Origin: Watersipora subatra
Taxonomy: Eukaryota > Bryozoa > Gymnolaemata > Cheilostomatida > Watersiporidae
Reading direction: 5' to 3'
Length of the DNA: 64,000 bases
Assembly (NCBI RefSeq): GCF_963576615.1
Contig: NC_088710.1
Span: forward strand, 20,703,114-20,767,113
In this document: piece by piece, positions 30,501 through 45,500 of the stretch
Layout: every line of letters starts with the position of its first letter
How positions within the stretch are numbered: position 1 is the stretch's first letter
Notes under the pieces: generated by a model
Databases searched by the model: none
What the model was told of the DNA's origin: nothing
Seen by the model: the letters and a program-made list of their open reading frames with translations, nothing else
Made by a program: the position numbers and the translations under genes

Positions 30501-33500
30501 CGTTATGGTTTGAAAAACGATCAGGAAGTCAAATTTAGACCAAGAATCAAATTTTCTTGCTTAGCTTCAACAAAAAAACACCAATTTCAGAAAAAACCCA
30601 AGTCAAGACCAACCCAACCCAAAATGTGACGAGAAAAACACACACTTACCAACTAGCAACAAAGTAGATGATGCTATGGACCAATAGGAAAAGCAATGAG
30701 ATACTTAGCCAACCAATTAGTTACTAGAAGGAGCTGATGAATGACTATAAATATACCTTTGAGTATTTTTGCAGTCTGTTCGTGTCGAGCCTTTCTACAG
30801 GCTCAGAGGGAGAAGAATGCCTCTCATGCTTTAGAGACCCAAATGTCTTACTCCTCTCATCGAGCATAGGTGCAATCTAGAAAACAAGACAACTTAGCAC
30901 ACGTAATTACCACAGATAACATCACCGGTAATAAACATGGCCGGCGACACTGAAGGCAGGTTAAGAAGATATAGTTGAGAGTACCTGTCCATGCATTGTG
31001 AACTCTAAGAGAGCATCGAGCAACCAGAAACAGTCTTTAGCCATGTGACTGCTGTCTAAGCAGTTAGAATCACCGTAGACAGCAATCCGCCCAGCAAGCG
31101 GCGTTGACCTATTCTCGTATAAGCCAAGGATTGGTACTTGCTTGTGGGTGGTGACAACGCCTTCAACTACTTCTAGACCTAAACGCATGAGTAGAAATGT
31201 GTATTTTGTTGAAAATAGTACGAGTTGCTTACTTCAACGATCAAATGAGATCTGATGCACCTATATTATATCAGGTGACAGCGTAATATTCTAAGGTCAT
31301 AGAGTAGAACCATGTTGTAATTGGAAAAGTTCAGCCAATAGTTACTCTTGGAAATAAAAGATCGTGATAATAAAATCGCAAACTTTATAAACAACTATGA
31401 CATAATAAGTTAAAATTGGATTCGCTAATAATAAATTATCCAATCAAACTCAGTGAAAATCGTTGAAATCTAAAAAGCGCAGAGCTGTTCTTAAATATCC
31501 TGGCTTGTTTTCGTGTGATTCCTTCTTTAGCAAATAAAGTAATAGTAAAAGAGTGAAAGTTGAATTGGCTAGAGCTGAATAGTTCAATACGATTTAGTTG
31601 TACTCAGTTTACAATTTAGTTGACAAGCATTTCTGCTTTGGTTACTTCAACTTTTCCCAATAAAGTTGCCCACCTCGAAGGTTTGAGGTTTGTTGAGGTG
31701 TAGCCAGCTCTTTTGGTATCAAATGTTTAAACGTTTCAATGAATGAAATAGCTAAAAATGCCTATAAATGAAGGAAAAAGTAAAATGCGAGTATCAAAGA
31801 CCATAGAGCACGAATGAAAGGTTAAAGGTGACAATACGGTCTCACAAGGCCATTGAGTTGTGATACTCTCATAGACAATCTAAATTGCCTTCACTGACAA
31901 CAGAACCAATGTTTGAATTCTATTGAAAATTAGCCCCAGCGACAATGTCCTGAATATGATCTCACGGCAGAATGGTAAGCAAGCCAGTGAGACAGTTATG
32001 GACTTAATCATTGCCTTCTCTGCACCTTTTAGACAGCTGATATAATGAATATGACTAGCCAGTCCATTATCCAACCGCTGCTTCAGTACCTTATCAGCTT
32101 CCAAAACTAATTTACATGGCAATAGCATGACAGAAAGCTAATACAGACAATATAATATAAAGATAGTGTTGATTAAATAGTGATTATAGACATGGCACTG
32201 AGACCATTAATCTAATGCATAGCAGCGTTTGATCAATAGACATCAATATGTCAATTATTCATTAACAACCTAACTACTACGTACATAGAATTCTTTTCGT
32301 CGTTTCCACACACAAAATAGTTGAAGCATCAATTGATGCCGTTACACAAAAGGTTACGAAGATTACTCAATCAGAGTTTAAACTCAAAACATATGTTCAA
32401 ATAATCTCCTTTTCACAGCATGGCAACAGCAATAAATTACAGATTCTGTGTAGCTTCCATGATTGTAACCATGACAAAATTAGTCATACATCGAACCAGC
32501 CTAGTGATGATATGAATGGACTGACCATATCAATCACATGGTCATGTGTCTGACATATCTGTGGTGTGTACTAGTCTATCATATTTACTACTGGGTACTA
32601 GTCTATCATATTTACTACTGTGTACTAGTCTATCATATTTTCTACTGTGTACCAGTCTATTATATTTACTACTGTGTACTAGTCTATCATATTTACTACT
32701 GGGTACTAGTCTATCATATTTACTACTGTGTACTAGTCTATCATATTTACTACTGTGTACTAGTCTATCATATTTACTACTGTATACCAGTCTATCATAT
32801 TTACTACTGTGTACTAGTATATCATATTTACTACTGGGTACTAGTTTATCCTATTTACTACTGGGTACTAGTTTATCCTATTTGATAACAGTTGCAGACC
32901 ACTGTGGCTCACGCCTACCTTGATTTTTAAGCAACTCTGTTATGACAAGGCCGTTCTCTGGAAAATCTGCTATGCTTGTACCACTGGCGTAGTACATCTC
33001 ATGTCTTTCAATCTTATAGCTTCCTTCATACACACTGTCGCTGAATGATATGTTAAATGCTGACAGTAGATCATTCAGAGCTGGTATATTTGCACCTCCA
33101 GTGTCTGGCATCCACCTGAAATGTTGACACCTCATCCCATATGAATATGCAAATGTACAGCTCTTTCTTTCTGATTTACATTGCTTTTATTGTTTAGCCA
33201 TTTAGCTGTGAGATGACTATAGAAAATACTGAACTACAATGAACAACTCAAGCTACTTGTCAATTCAACCACCCAGCTTCTATATCTATAAATCTCAATG
33301 TCTGTTACCCGCCTGTCCAATTAGAGCTATAAATTTTTAGAAACGAAAAAAGATTCCCCGAGGGTTTGATCTCCGAACCACCAAGTCTGAAGACTTGCAA
33401 TCTAAATCCCTACGATCGTTCAACTGACCGTAGCGATGCATGATCGTGATAACATTCATTACATCGGTTAAAATACTCCTTTGGGGCTCAGATCAGTGTT

Positions 33501-36500
33501 GGCATATTATTACCGGTGTGGTAAATATTGATGGTATTTATCGTTCTGGAAAAGTCTTTAGTAGGAAAAAGTGAAATAAGGAATGAATACTTACAACTTG
33601 CAGAAAGAAACTTGAGCAGCAATTTGTTAAGTTATATATATTAAAAATTTATAGAACAACTTTATTTCATTAATATTTTAACAACATGCATATATTGTAA
33701 TATATATAATTGTATACATATATTTCTCAAAGTATGTCCGTGTGTATGTCTGTATGTATGTCTACATTCCGGCTATAGCAATTATTAGAATAACTGTAGC
33801 TGGACAACAATGCCTACGCAACGTCTTGGAGTACCATCATTAGAAGCCTAGCAGCTTACTGCAATTTTCCATTGGCAATGTGCCAGACTAATAGCTTGAA
33901 AGTTACAGTTGTTTGACAAAGTTTTAACATTTTTACAGTTGTTTTTATTTTTCTCCTAATTTATTTCAACTACACAAAACACTTCTCTCATGATATGTAG
34001 TTTGAAAGTTAAAATGGGAAATATTGTCATATGTTAAATATAAATCAATTTTCTGTCCAGACTTTTTTATTACTCAGGCAACGCCGGGTAGCACAGCTAG
34101 TAATTGTATACATATAATAGATATACATACTGAAGCATTAATTTTTAAATCACACGTACATATCACAAAAATAACATTTGAACTAATAGCACTATTGAAC
34201 TAACTTATATGAAAAATATAATCTAAGAAATTGATAAATGTAACCACGTGTATGATGATTACACAGACAGTATTCTTTAGTCTCTCCCTTATTTGCACTC
34301 ACTCTGGCTTCGCAATTTTTGCAGATCAAACCAAATGTTTCTCATTTGGCCATCTTCATTGCTATCCGTTGGCCTGCCTAGTACTAACATAGCTATGCTA
34401 TACTCAATAGTCAATACTCAGTTATACTTAACACGGTGAAAGTTGAGTCGGAAATGAGAAAGTTTTACCAGTGTTATGTGAGCTCAGTAACAGTAAATGA
34501 GCGAAGACAAGTTCATTACAGCTAACATTACTCTGATCCACTGTGATGAGCTTACTAGCGTGGATAACTAGCTAAACTCAGAATTTCTAACCTTATCTCA
34601 CCCACCATAAATTATATTTCATCTTCTCATAACTTAAAGATTGACTTGCAACAAAATTCACATTACAGTTATTTGGTATCAAAAGGTTCACCATGTCTTA
34701 CTCTGCTGTGTTGTAGGTGCAAAATACGTGGAAATGTGATTACAAGCTCTTAAAAGCTCAAAAACGAACAGTTAATCATGAAAATGCCGTAGGTTGGAAT
34801 CCCTTTCCAAAATGGCTCAAATGGGATGTAGCTGAACATGATGGCTTCTGGTTACTTTCATGCAACCTCATTCGTCGAAATATTTTCACAAATATACTTC
34901 ACGTATTCAACAAAACCATGTCTATTCCTTACGCGTCTATTTCATCATCATTGTAATGCTGTCACTTTGAGCAGTGATATCTCAAAACCTACCGTGAAAA
35001 TTGGTTTAATTTTTTAACCTTAGCTAGAAGGAGTGCATATCATCTCATGATGAACATGAGGAGCCTGTTGGTCACCTGTGATCGTCGAAAAATGCTGCAA
35101 AAATTGTTTGCGCTGTTTCGCAAGAAGTATGGGTCACACGATCAGATTACAACTAGATGATTAGACCAAGCTGAAACGAAACTGTAAATAGCGAGTGTCT
35201 ATATTTCATGAGGGCTTTCCGGTAGAACCCGAAGTGTTTGTCATAAACTAGTGCTACGAGACATTTTAAATTGAGCCTTTTAATGGCCTTTCCATTCATG
35301 TGATACCATCATGTATCAAAACAATAACCACGTCGAGTTGAGTACGTCATCAAAATAAAATGATTCCAAACTACAGCGTTTTCGTGATGGCTGCGATTAA
35401 CTGTCCGTTTTTGAGCTTTTAAGTGCTTGTAATCACATTTCCCTATATTTTGCACCTACAACACAGCAGAGTTGGACATGGTGAACCTTTTTATACCAAA
35501 TAACTGTAATGTGAATTTTGTTGCAAATCAACCTTTAAGCTGGCCTATTGAGTGAAACACATCAGCATTTTTAACTGACCCAAGGCAATTATTACATTGT
35601 CTTTGAAATATGTAGCTACATGTATTGAGCTGAGCTGAATGTAGGTATGTTCACTCATTAATAAAGTCTCAGCCTCAGGAGAACTACTCACAGACTTCAT
35701 CATTCGCATTTTCATCTTTCATGAAACATTCGATAAGAATTTACAAGCAAAATAACTCGCTTGAATTGCGTGTTTTCACCGTTTCCCAATTGTGGATGAT
35801 GACTTGCAGATGATACTAACATGAGGATTAACCGCGCCATGGAAACGCAGAGAATGAAAGAACACTTGGAGTAGCTATACTTATGAGACACTTGGAGTAG
35901 CTATACTTATGAGACACTTGGAGTAGCTATGCTTATGAGACACTTGGAGTAGCTATGCTTATGAGAAAAACAAAACCAAAGCAACATGCTCAAATACGTC
36001 CTACTAAAAATAGCCTCCAGTAGTTGGCAAACGACATGAAAAGGAAGATAAGACACTAAAACCTACCACTGCCGTGTGTTCTCATCATAGAACTTGACCT
36101 TCTGCATGACAGCCGTGTTATACCAGTCAGCGAACACAATCAGTGACAGCCCATTCTGCATATCATCAGCAAGCTTGCTTATCTCCTCCTGCCATACAAG
36201 GACAACTCCAGTTGTATTAGAACAGATAACTCCGCACTCATTGGAAATGGGCAACTCCCAAATCTTTTAGAGATTGGCTGATAGTAGCAAATGCTACTTA
36301 CCACGAAGTACTCTTCTTCGCTATCAACTAGCATGATAGTACCGTAGTTTGATGCTTCAAAGCAAGTGAAGGGGGTCCCCAGCGTTTCCACAAAATAGCC
36401 TCGGCTCCTAAGGTGCTGTGAACAAGTATATTTTATGAAGTAAAATCTTAGGTATCGGGGAGTTAGCAGAAATTCAACAAAAAATTGAACAAGAAGCAAG

Positions 36501-39500
36501 CTATTAGCCTTCAGGCATCTAGGAATAAAAACTAGATCCAAATAAATGTGCTACAGAGCTAATTTTTTGTTTCTCAAAAGCTAGATGGATGAAGTAATCC
36601 AGATGAAACACAAATGATTTCAAAGCAGCATTTTTCCTACATACGAACAGGTAAACGTACAATTGTTTCAAGATAGAGCATAAAGGTGAGATAGAATATT
36701 TAAATTATGGGCTATACCTTTTTATTTAAATCTGGCTTACGACAAACTATGACTGCTCCAATGTTTCTAAATAAATGGGTTGTCCTCTTTTAACGATCAG
36801 CGCTGCCCCATTAACCATGACAACTGACAGACCCCTGCATACTCATCAAGTCATGCAAGCATCGCATATATATGCTACAGAATAAACAGTAGATACACCA
36901 TATAGGTCTCACATACATTATAGAGATCTCTGAAATTTGTGTGTATGTGATCTCCATGCCAGTCAAGAGGGTCCGATTTGGTTCTGAGATTATCCCTAGG
37001 GAAGTATCCTGGTGGGTACCTTTTAAATGAAATCATCACAGCAATGCAGAAAGAGGACAAACATAAGGTAAGGATACTATTTATATAGTTTTTATATATT
37101 AATATTATACCATATATTATGATATATATATTATATATACTGTATATTATTATATATACTAATCAATATTATACCATATATTATGATATATATATACTAT
37201 ATATACTATTAATATAAATAGTATATATTATTACATATACTAGAAATTCCACTGTCATACAGCCCATGACCAAAGTGATATTGGAAAAAAGAAAGGGTAC
37301 TGATGGTTGAGAAATGCAATATTAGCAGTCAAATGGCACTGCAGTGCAATAGGATAACTGCAATGGTAGCTGTAATGTACTGGGTGTGGGTGTTATTATG
37401 TACAACAAACAGCAATAATGAAAGGAAAGGATTATTATGTTTATATCTCTCCCCCTGCAATAGGAGAAATGCAATATTAGAAGTAAAATGCACTGATATT
37501 ATTAGAATAACCAATATTATTAATATAGTAATACAGTTATAATAGAAAACCAATGCACAATTTTGTTTACATTTCAAAACATCATAGCTAACAGTATCAA
37601 GAAGTTGTGATATTTATATAGATTTTTAGAAAATCTATTTAACAACACTATTTAGAAAAAATAATAACAGTAACATATTGCCCATCATCGATGTTGTTAG
37701 TGTGACTATAGCACTTCAATAGTCATCCAAACTTATAATTAAACATTGTAGTAATCTCATAAGAATCGTTAGAAAAAAATACCATCGTCATTTCCTTTAC
37801 TTTCACTGAGTTGGACATCAGTTAGAATACCAAAGTACTCAAAAGTGTCTAAAATGTCAGTTACTTTGAAATCGGCAAAAAAGAAACGATTATATTTCAG
37901 TACTCCTACGTTAATTACAGCAACCTTCAGAAATGCTATAGACTGGTGAAATGTGCACGTTATTTTTTCGTGAAATGCGCACGATTTAACGGTTCTATTC
38001 TCTGTCGCTCGGCGTTTCAATTTCCGGTCTTAACTTTGATAAAAGGCTTATCAAGTTTTAATAACGATTTTCGGCCAACTAAATCTGTCTATTTGTGTAT
38101 AATCCGTTCAGATGGGTAAGTTTTAAGAATATGTCGACACCTTCCCAAGACTTGGTAACGTATTTAAATATGTTTTTATGTGTTTTGTATCGTTATTATA
38201 CTTAAACGACTCTACACAAAAATGGTTAAATTTGTTGAGATTTCGGTACAAGGGTTTGCAACGTTGTTGATGAATAATCTTCGTGAGTTGTGTGCACATG
38301 CATTTATCATAAAACTCTCAAACATTCACTCCGCTCGTTTGGTCGTGGGACTATATATTATTATATATACTATATATAATTTTTTTTCTATCATCTAACT
38401 GGGCCTTGCCTTGACCGGTTCGTCGTTGCATATAGGCCTCATCATCACCTCCTTTGTGTTGTTATATTTATTGTTCATTATTAGAAATTAATTATATACT
38501 CTTATGTTGACAACCATGTGATGTGTTTATTACTTTAATTTTTTGTTCTATTTTCCTATTGATGAAATGAACAAGCAAACAAATACGCTATATATTACTA
38601 TATATAGCATATATTATTATGCATACTATATATTATATATAGTATATATTATATACAGTGGTGTGCATAAACTTGGAATCACATTGTTTTGTTCACTCTA
38701 TATCGAATGGATCTTCCATTTGCTTTCTATTTTCCCGCCAATTATGATGCCATGCCAGATACTATATATCAATCTGATCAGCAGAAGATGTGCTTTCAAA
38801 CAATGCATTGATTGATTTAACACAATCATTTCTGAGTGATTTATATTAATCCTATTAAACAGATTAGCAATTTTATCTGGTCTTGTACGTAATCTGGTTA
38901 TAACAGGTTAGCACAAACCTTCCCAGCTGAGAAAGTTTACTGCTTGTCAAATTTCAAAGAAAGTGAAATATCCTAAATCCCATCATGATGGCATTTCAGT
39001 TATGCAATTTGCTGACTGTTGCATATTTAAAGCAGGACACTTGAAGTCTTATTCATTCTCAGTTTAACTTTGAACTCAGTTTGACTTTGAACTTTACCAT
39101 GCCTAAAGTGTTATCTACAGAGAGAAGAGCCATCATTCCGCACCTTCACAAACAGCAAAAGACCCAAAGACAGATAGCTGCGGAAGTTGGTTGTTCTCAG
39201 AAGGCAGTCTACACAGCAATCAAGACTTGGACCTCCAATGGCAGTCTTAAACCCACCTACTCTGCTGGACGACCCAAGAAGACGACTATCCGTGAAGATC
39301 GGTACCTGGTACGAAGATCCCTTGCTGACAGACATCTGAACAGTACTCAACTTTGTAAGGAGATCAAGGACAACAGAGATATTGAGATTCACCTCAGTAC
39401 AGTGCGAAGAAGGCTGCTTGCAAATGGTTTGAAAGGCTGCAAGGCAAGGCGCAAGCCCTTAGTTTCTGAGAAACAGCGAAAGCGTCGTCTAGAGTGGGCT

Positions 39501-42500
39501 AAAGATAAACGGTTCTGGACAGCAGCCCAATGGCAAAGGGTCTTGTTCAGTGATGAGTCAACATTTACCATCCAAAACCACTCTGGAAATTGTTACGTGA
39601 GGAGACGACCTGGAGAGGAGTACAGCCCGGCTTGTACGCTACCAACCATCAAGCACCCTACTGGAGTCATGGTATGGGGTTGCATGACAGCTTTTGGTGT
39701 GGGAAGACTCTCCATTTGTGAAGGCATGATGAATAGAGACAAATACATCAAGACCATGGAAGATGTCATGCTTCCAAGTGCTCGGAGCCTGTTCACCAGC
39801 AACGACCAACCCTGGTACTACCAGGATGACAATGCACCCTGCCACCATGCCAAGAGAGTCAAGGAGTGGATGACCAGAAGTAATGTGAGGGTAATAGACT
39901 GGCCAGCACAAAGCCCTGACCTGAATCCCATTGAAAATCTTTGGCAGCGTATTGGTGTGATAGTCAGCAAAGATAAACCAAAGACAAAACGGGAGCTCAT
40001 AGAGAAGATTATTCATGCTTGGCATCACATCATCACTCCTGAAGAGCTCAGAAAGTTGGTAAACAGCATGCCTCGACGGTGTCAGATGGTGATCAAGAAC
40101 AAGGGCTGGCCAATAAAATACTAATGCTCAGCTCAAGACACCTTACCAGTCCTTCTGAAGACCAACAATAACCCAACGGCCCTTTTCAGGGCCACCAATT
40201 TGTATAAAAGAGTTTGTTTGTATCCTATTTTATCAATTTTCACTAACAACATTCATAGCCTGCAATAAGTCTGCCTTTCGGTAGATCCACCCCCAGCGAT
40301 AAAAATCTGAGAATATTTTTGAATATTTGGCATCATCTTGTTCTTCAGAAATTTCCCTTTCAAATGATATATATATTGATGGGGTTGAGGCACTTAACTC
40401 CAAAGAATTTCTTAGACAACAGCATATAAACATACATATTTGAAGATTTAACTGGTGATTCCAAGTTTATGCACACCACTGTACTATACATTATTATATA
40501 TACTATATATTATTACATATACGATATATTATTATATATACTATATATTATTATATATACTATATATTATTATATATACTATATACTATTATATATACTA
40601 TGTATTATTATATATACTATATATTATTATATATACGATATATTATTATATATACGATATATTATTATATATACGATATATTATTATATATACGATATAT
40701 TATTATATATACGATATATTATTATATATACTATATATTATTGTATATATGCTACTATTATATACAATATATAATGGTATATACGATTGTAAAATAGAGT
40801 TTTGGCAAGAAAGAGAAACAACATGTAAACTATAGCTTTTTAAATTGATAGAAAATTATTTCAAGTAAAATGAATATATTTTTATATAAGCATACCGAAC
40901 CAAACACAAACTGCACCCTTATAAGAGAAGTAAAGTGAAACGAGCGTTACCTGAGATTGTGAAATTGGTCCCATAGAATCCTCTTGTTCTTGGGGGGAGT
41001 TGGAATGATTTGAATACGAAGTGGAAGCTGTACAGTGGAAACCTGTATCTCTCCATTTTGCTCTGACGGAGGTGACTCTATGGTGATAGCTACTTGACCT
41101 AGTAATAAGCAAGGAGCCCAGGCTGCACAAGTTCAACAAGTGAATGAAGCTTGGAGAGAATAGGATGTACACTTATTTCTGTAGTGTTAAACTGAAAATC
41201 AGTTCTACTCAATAGAGCATGCGAGTCCTGTATGCTGTCACGCCTGGTGTCGTCTTAACTTTAAACCACCTGACTTTTGTCATGCCAACTTGCAAACCAG
41301 TCATACCACCTGTAAACTGCTGTCATGCTAACTGCTGTCATGCCGACTGCTGTCATGCCAACTGCTGTCATGCCGACTGCTGTCATGCCGACTGCTGTCA
41401 TGCCGACTGCTGTCATGCCGACTGCTGTCATGCCGACTGCTGTCATGCTAACTGCTGTCATGCTGACTGCTGTCATGCTGACTGCTGTCATGCCAACTGC
41501 TGTCATGCTAACTGCTGTCATGCCACATGCTGTCATGCCGACTGCTGTCATGCCGACTGCTGTCATGCCGACTGCTGTCATGACAACTGCTGTCATGCCG
41601 ACTGCTGTCATGCCGACTGCTGTCATGCCGACTGCTGTCATGCCGACTGCTGTCGTGCCGACTGCTGTCGTGCCAACTGCTGTCGTGCCAACTGCTGTCG
41701 TGCCAACTGATGTCATTCCAACTGATGTCATGCCAACTGCTGTCGTGCCACCTGCTGTCATGCCATTGGCTGTCGTGCCAACCTTTAACCCCTGTCATAC
41801 GAACTGTCAAGAGTTGTCATGCTAACTGTCAACTGTTGTCATGCCAGCCTTTAACCCCTGTCATACGAACTGTCAAGAGTTGTCATGCTAACTGTCAACT
41901 GTTGTCATTCCAACTGTAAACTGTTATCATGCCAACTGTCAACAGTTATCATGCTAACTGCCAGCAGCTGTCATGCCAATTAAAGGAACCAAAGTATTAT
42001 TATATGAATATTTTGATAGTTCAATCTTTTGGCCTGTTGGTATTCGCCCAACAATAATGAAAAATTCAGGTAACTTTGATCAACATATAATATTGATATA
42101 ATATATACAATATATATAATAATCAGTAAAGATATAAATACCTTGAGCCACACCCTCAAAATTGTAAGCAGTGTCCTTGACAGATATGTAAACTGAGATC
42201 CAGCCAGACCAAGGCCAAAGTATGCTGGACCAGGTAAAAGCCACCTCCAGGTGAGAGCCAAATTGAGGGGTGTAGGGCTGCCAAACCGGTGGTCCTACGA
42301 TAAAACAAGCGGAATCTTTAGGCTAACAATACCCCCATTCATCCAAACAATGCTCCTTTAGCACAACAATAATCTCTTCAGGACAACAATGCGCTTTTCG
42401 GCCCAACAAGGATCTCTTCAGTAAAGTAACATGTTCCTCGCTTAAAAATGCTTTCTTCAAACTCACAATAAAAAAAGGCCCAGATACACAACTTTTCAGT

Positions 42501-45500
42501 ACACCCCACATTTGTCAGTAGAAAATAAAATTGTAACTTAATTAAATCAACCATTTTTTGAATTGATGCTGCAAATTACAGCTATGCCAAAAATTGTATG
42601 TAGACCTTTTTATTGTTTTTGATTGGCTACCACCGGTGCAATGATTGGCTAAATCGCCTGTAATTTTTGATACACCCTTATTTGTATTTTGTTACTAGTT
42701 TTGACCAACACTACTAGTCTTATTAGTTGTTACATATTTTTTAATGCAAATTGTTTAACATGCCAAATTGTTCAACAGCAGCTACTAGATGGACTAACAA
42801 TACAAATGACTGAAAGGCTATAACTGTATATCACTAACTTCTGAAATTACTAAAATAATAGTAATAACATAACAAATTAACGTAAATAATTTATAATTTA
42901 ACTTGAAGAATTTATGTAAAATTTTTGCTTCGTACTATGTAAGAAATTCCATATAGCACAAAGCGTACGATCGCCACAAACTCCGTTTATTTGAATAACT
43001 AAAGCCCTATAAACAGCTTCAAAAATATCATTTTCTCTCTTGCTGCACTTGAAGCAAACGACGTGCAGAGATATCTCTATTCTATATACTAGTACCCTCG
43101 TAGTCTAGCGGGCAGTGAGAGATCATCAGGTGTGCCGATATAACAAAGATAATAAGTATGTGCACAATTATTCATAAATACTTAAAGGCAGTCAATTGGT
43201 GCAAGTGTTAGAGTGTCAGTCTACCAAACTGATTGTCACGGATCAGAGTCTTGTATAAATCACACTTTTATCTTAGCATCTAGCCTTGGCTTTGGAACAA
43301 TGGACAGACAGACACCACTCTTATTATAGTAAATATATTTTTGTTTTACGTTAGTTTAGACATATACAATTTATTTGCAGCATAGACCTTGCTATGGAGA
43401 AAAAAAGTGAAAAAAATTAGTTCAACTTGACATGAAAGGTGTGATCTCCTTAAAATTACTGTAACCAAGAAAACTAAACCAAGTAAGTGATAAAAAAAGA
43501 TAATACATGTAGTTATCGATACAAACCAATAATACCAGTTACTGTACAGTCATAAAATTAAAAAGTTAGGTTTACTATTTTTCCTATTTGAAGAGCCAAA
43601 GAGATGAGTTTTGGATGATCTTGGAGCGAAATGGGCAATTTGCATGTATTTTACTGTTCGTATAATGTAAAACCCATATAACACAAGCATTCCCGGATCG
43701 AATTATTTACGTTGTAGTAGCTTCTACTGTACAGAGAAATAGGGATCATATTACAGTGATCCTGAGTTAGCGGTTAATGAGGACCTTGAAAAGTTAAAAA
43801 CCATACAGCGCCATGAACTCTTTGTCTTATATATAACCAGCTGCGGGTCATGTTTTAAGGCAGTTGCGGCAAAATAAAATTTAGCTTAGAATTAGAATGT
43901 TTGATTTACTTGTTTTCATTCGAAAAATGATTTAGACTGATTTGCTTGCTCATTTTTTCAGTTTGAGGAAAATGTTGAAAGAAGATCTTCCAACATTCTT
44001 CAAGCGATAAATTTGAATAACCTTTACTTAACCTTTGAATAACCTTTACTTATATTATATCCTTTGACAATGGCAACAAGTCCAGAATAGGCTGTTTCCC
44101 AAATCTAGTTGCTACGAAGATTGTAGGCTAATAATATTTTTTCAAACTAAATAAATATAATATGTTAATACAAATGAATATTCCCTTTCATCACCTTCCT
44201 GATGTGTCACGCTCGATGGAAATAAGAAAAATCTATAGAAAAAATATAGAAAAATCTGAGATGCACTGAGGCTTCAGAAGATAAAACACAAAGTAGTCAA
44301 AGATGACTGTACATGAAAAGTCTGTCTATCAGCTGGTGAAATTCTGCGTTTGTAGGAAGTGATGCGTAGAGCGCTTGAAGTGTGACCAAGAGAGTAATAC
44401 GAGTGGTGAATGTAAAACTCCCACAGCGGCATCATAGCTAAAAATCAGAGACAAATAAAATCGAGGAAGGGTTAACTCACCTCTCAACCTTCCACTAAGT
44501 CCCATGCCATTGAGGATGGTAATGTTGGCGATGAGAGGCATAGCTGTGTAGTAGATGGGCTGGGAACAGTAAGGCCACATGTACGGGCACTCTAGCATAT
44601 CTATATAGGGTGGGAAGAGGGAGGCCTGTGGTTTGTAGTTAATCAGTGCCTTGTATGCCTTTCTCAAGTCCAGCCTACCAGCTCCTACAGTACAGAGACA
44701 CGGAGTAGCTCTATGATAGAATACATAAAACAATGAAACAATGAAACAATTTAACTTCATGCAAGATAAAAATATACTAAAGTTTCTAGTTTGTTATATC
44801 TAGGTATAATAAAGCATGTGTGACATGCAGGGGGCATATTGAGCCTTAGCAAGGAAAGAGTTGATAGAACAGATCTGTCATTTCTGTGAGTTTAAATATC
44901 AATTTTTGAAATAATACTAGAAATTCCACTGTCATACAGCCCACGACCAAAGTGATATTGGAAAAAGAAAGGGTACTGATGGTTGAGAAATGCAATATTA
45001 GCAGTCAAATAGGATAACTGCAATGGTAGCTGTAATGTACTGGGTGTGGGTGTTATTATATACAACAAATAGCAATAATGAAAGGAAAAGATTATATGTT
45101 TATATCTCTCTTGCAAAAAGAGAAACGCAATATTGGCCAATATTAGAAGTAAAATGCACTGATATTATTAGAATAACCAATATTATTTATATAGTAATAA
45201 TATAAAACCAAAGCACAATTTTTTTTACATTTCAAAACGGCATAGCTAACAATATCCCGAAGTTGTGATATTTATATAGATTTTTAGAAAATCTGTACTA
45301 CGTAGTCATTGTTCTGTAGTCGTCCAAACTTATAATTAATTATTGTAATAATCTCATAAACGTTAAAAAAATATCATCGTCATTTGCTTTACTGACACTG
45401 CGTTGGACATCAGTTAGAATGCGAAAGTATTCAAATATGTCGGCAAATGAAATTGAAAATGAAAAAATTGAAATCGGCAAGAATGAAACGATTTCTGTAC

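Noticed and set aside
39081-39098. Upstream TTG start for the Tc1 transposase
   Set aside because: Non-ATG; the ATG at 39099 gives the family-typical 341 residues starting MPKVLST.
40455-40835. Tyr/Ile-rich ORFs beside the Tc1 element
   Set aside because: TATA-type microsatellite translated in several frames.
41219-41825. Cys/His-rich and Met/Thr-rich ORFs of about 165 residues
   Set aside because: Frames of a 15-bp minisatellite lying inside an intron of MBTPS1; not proteins.
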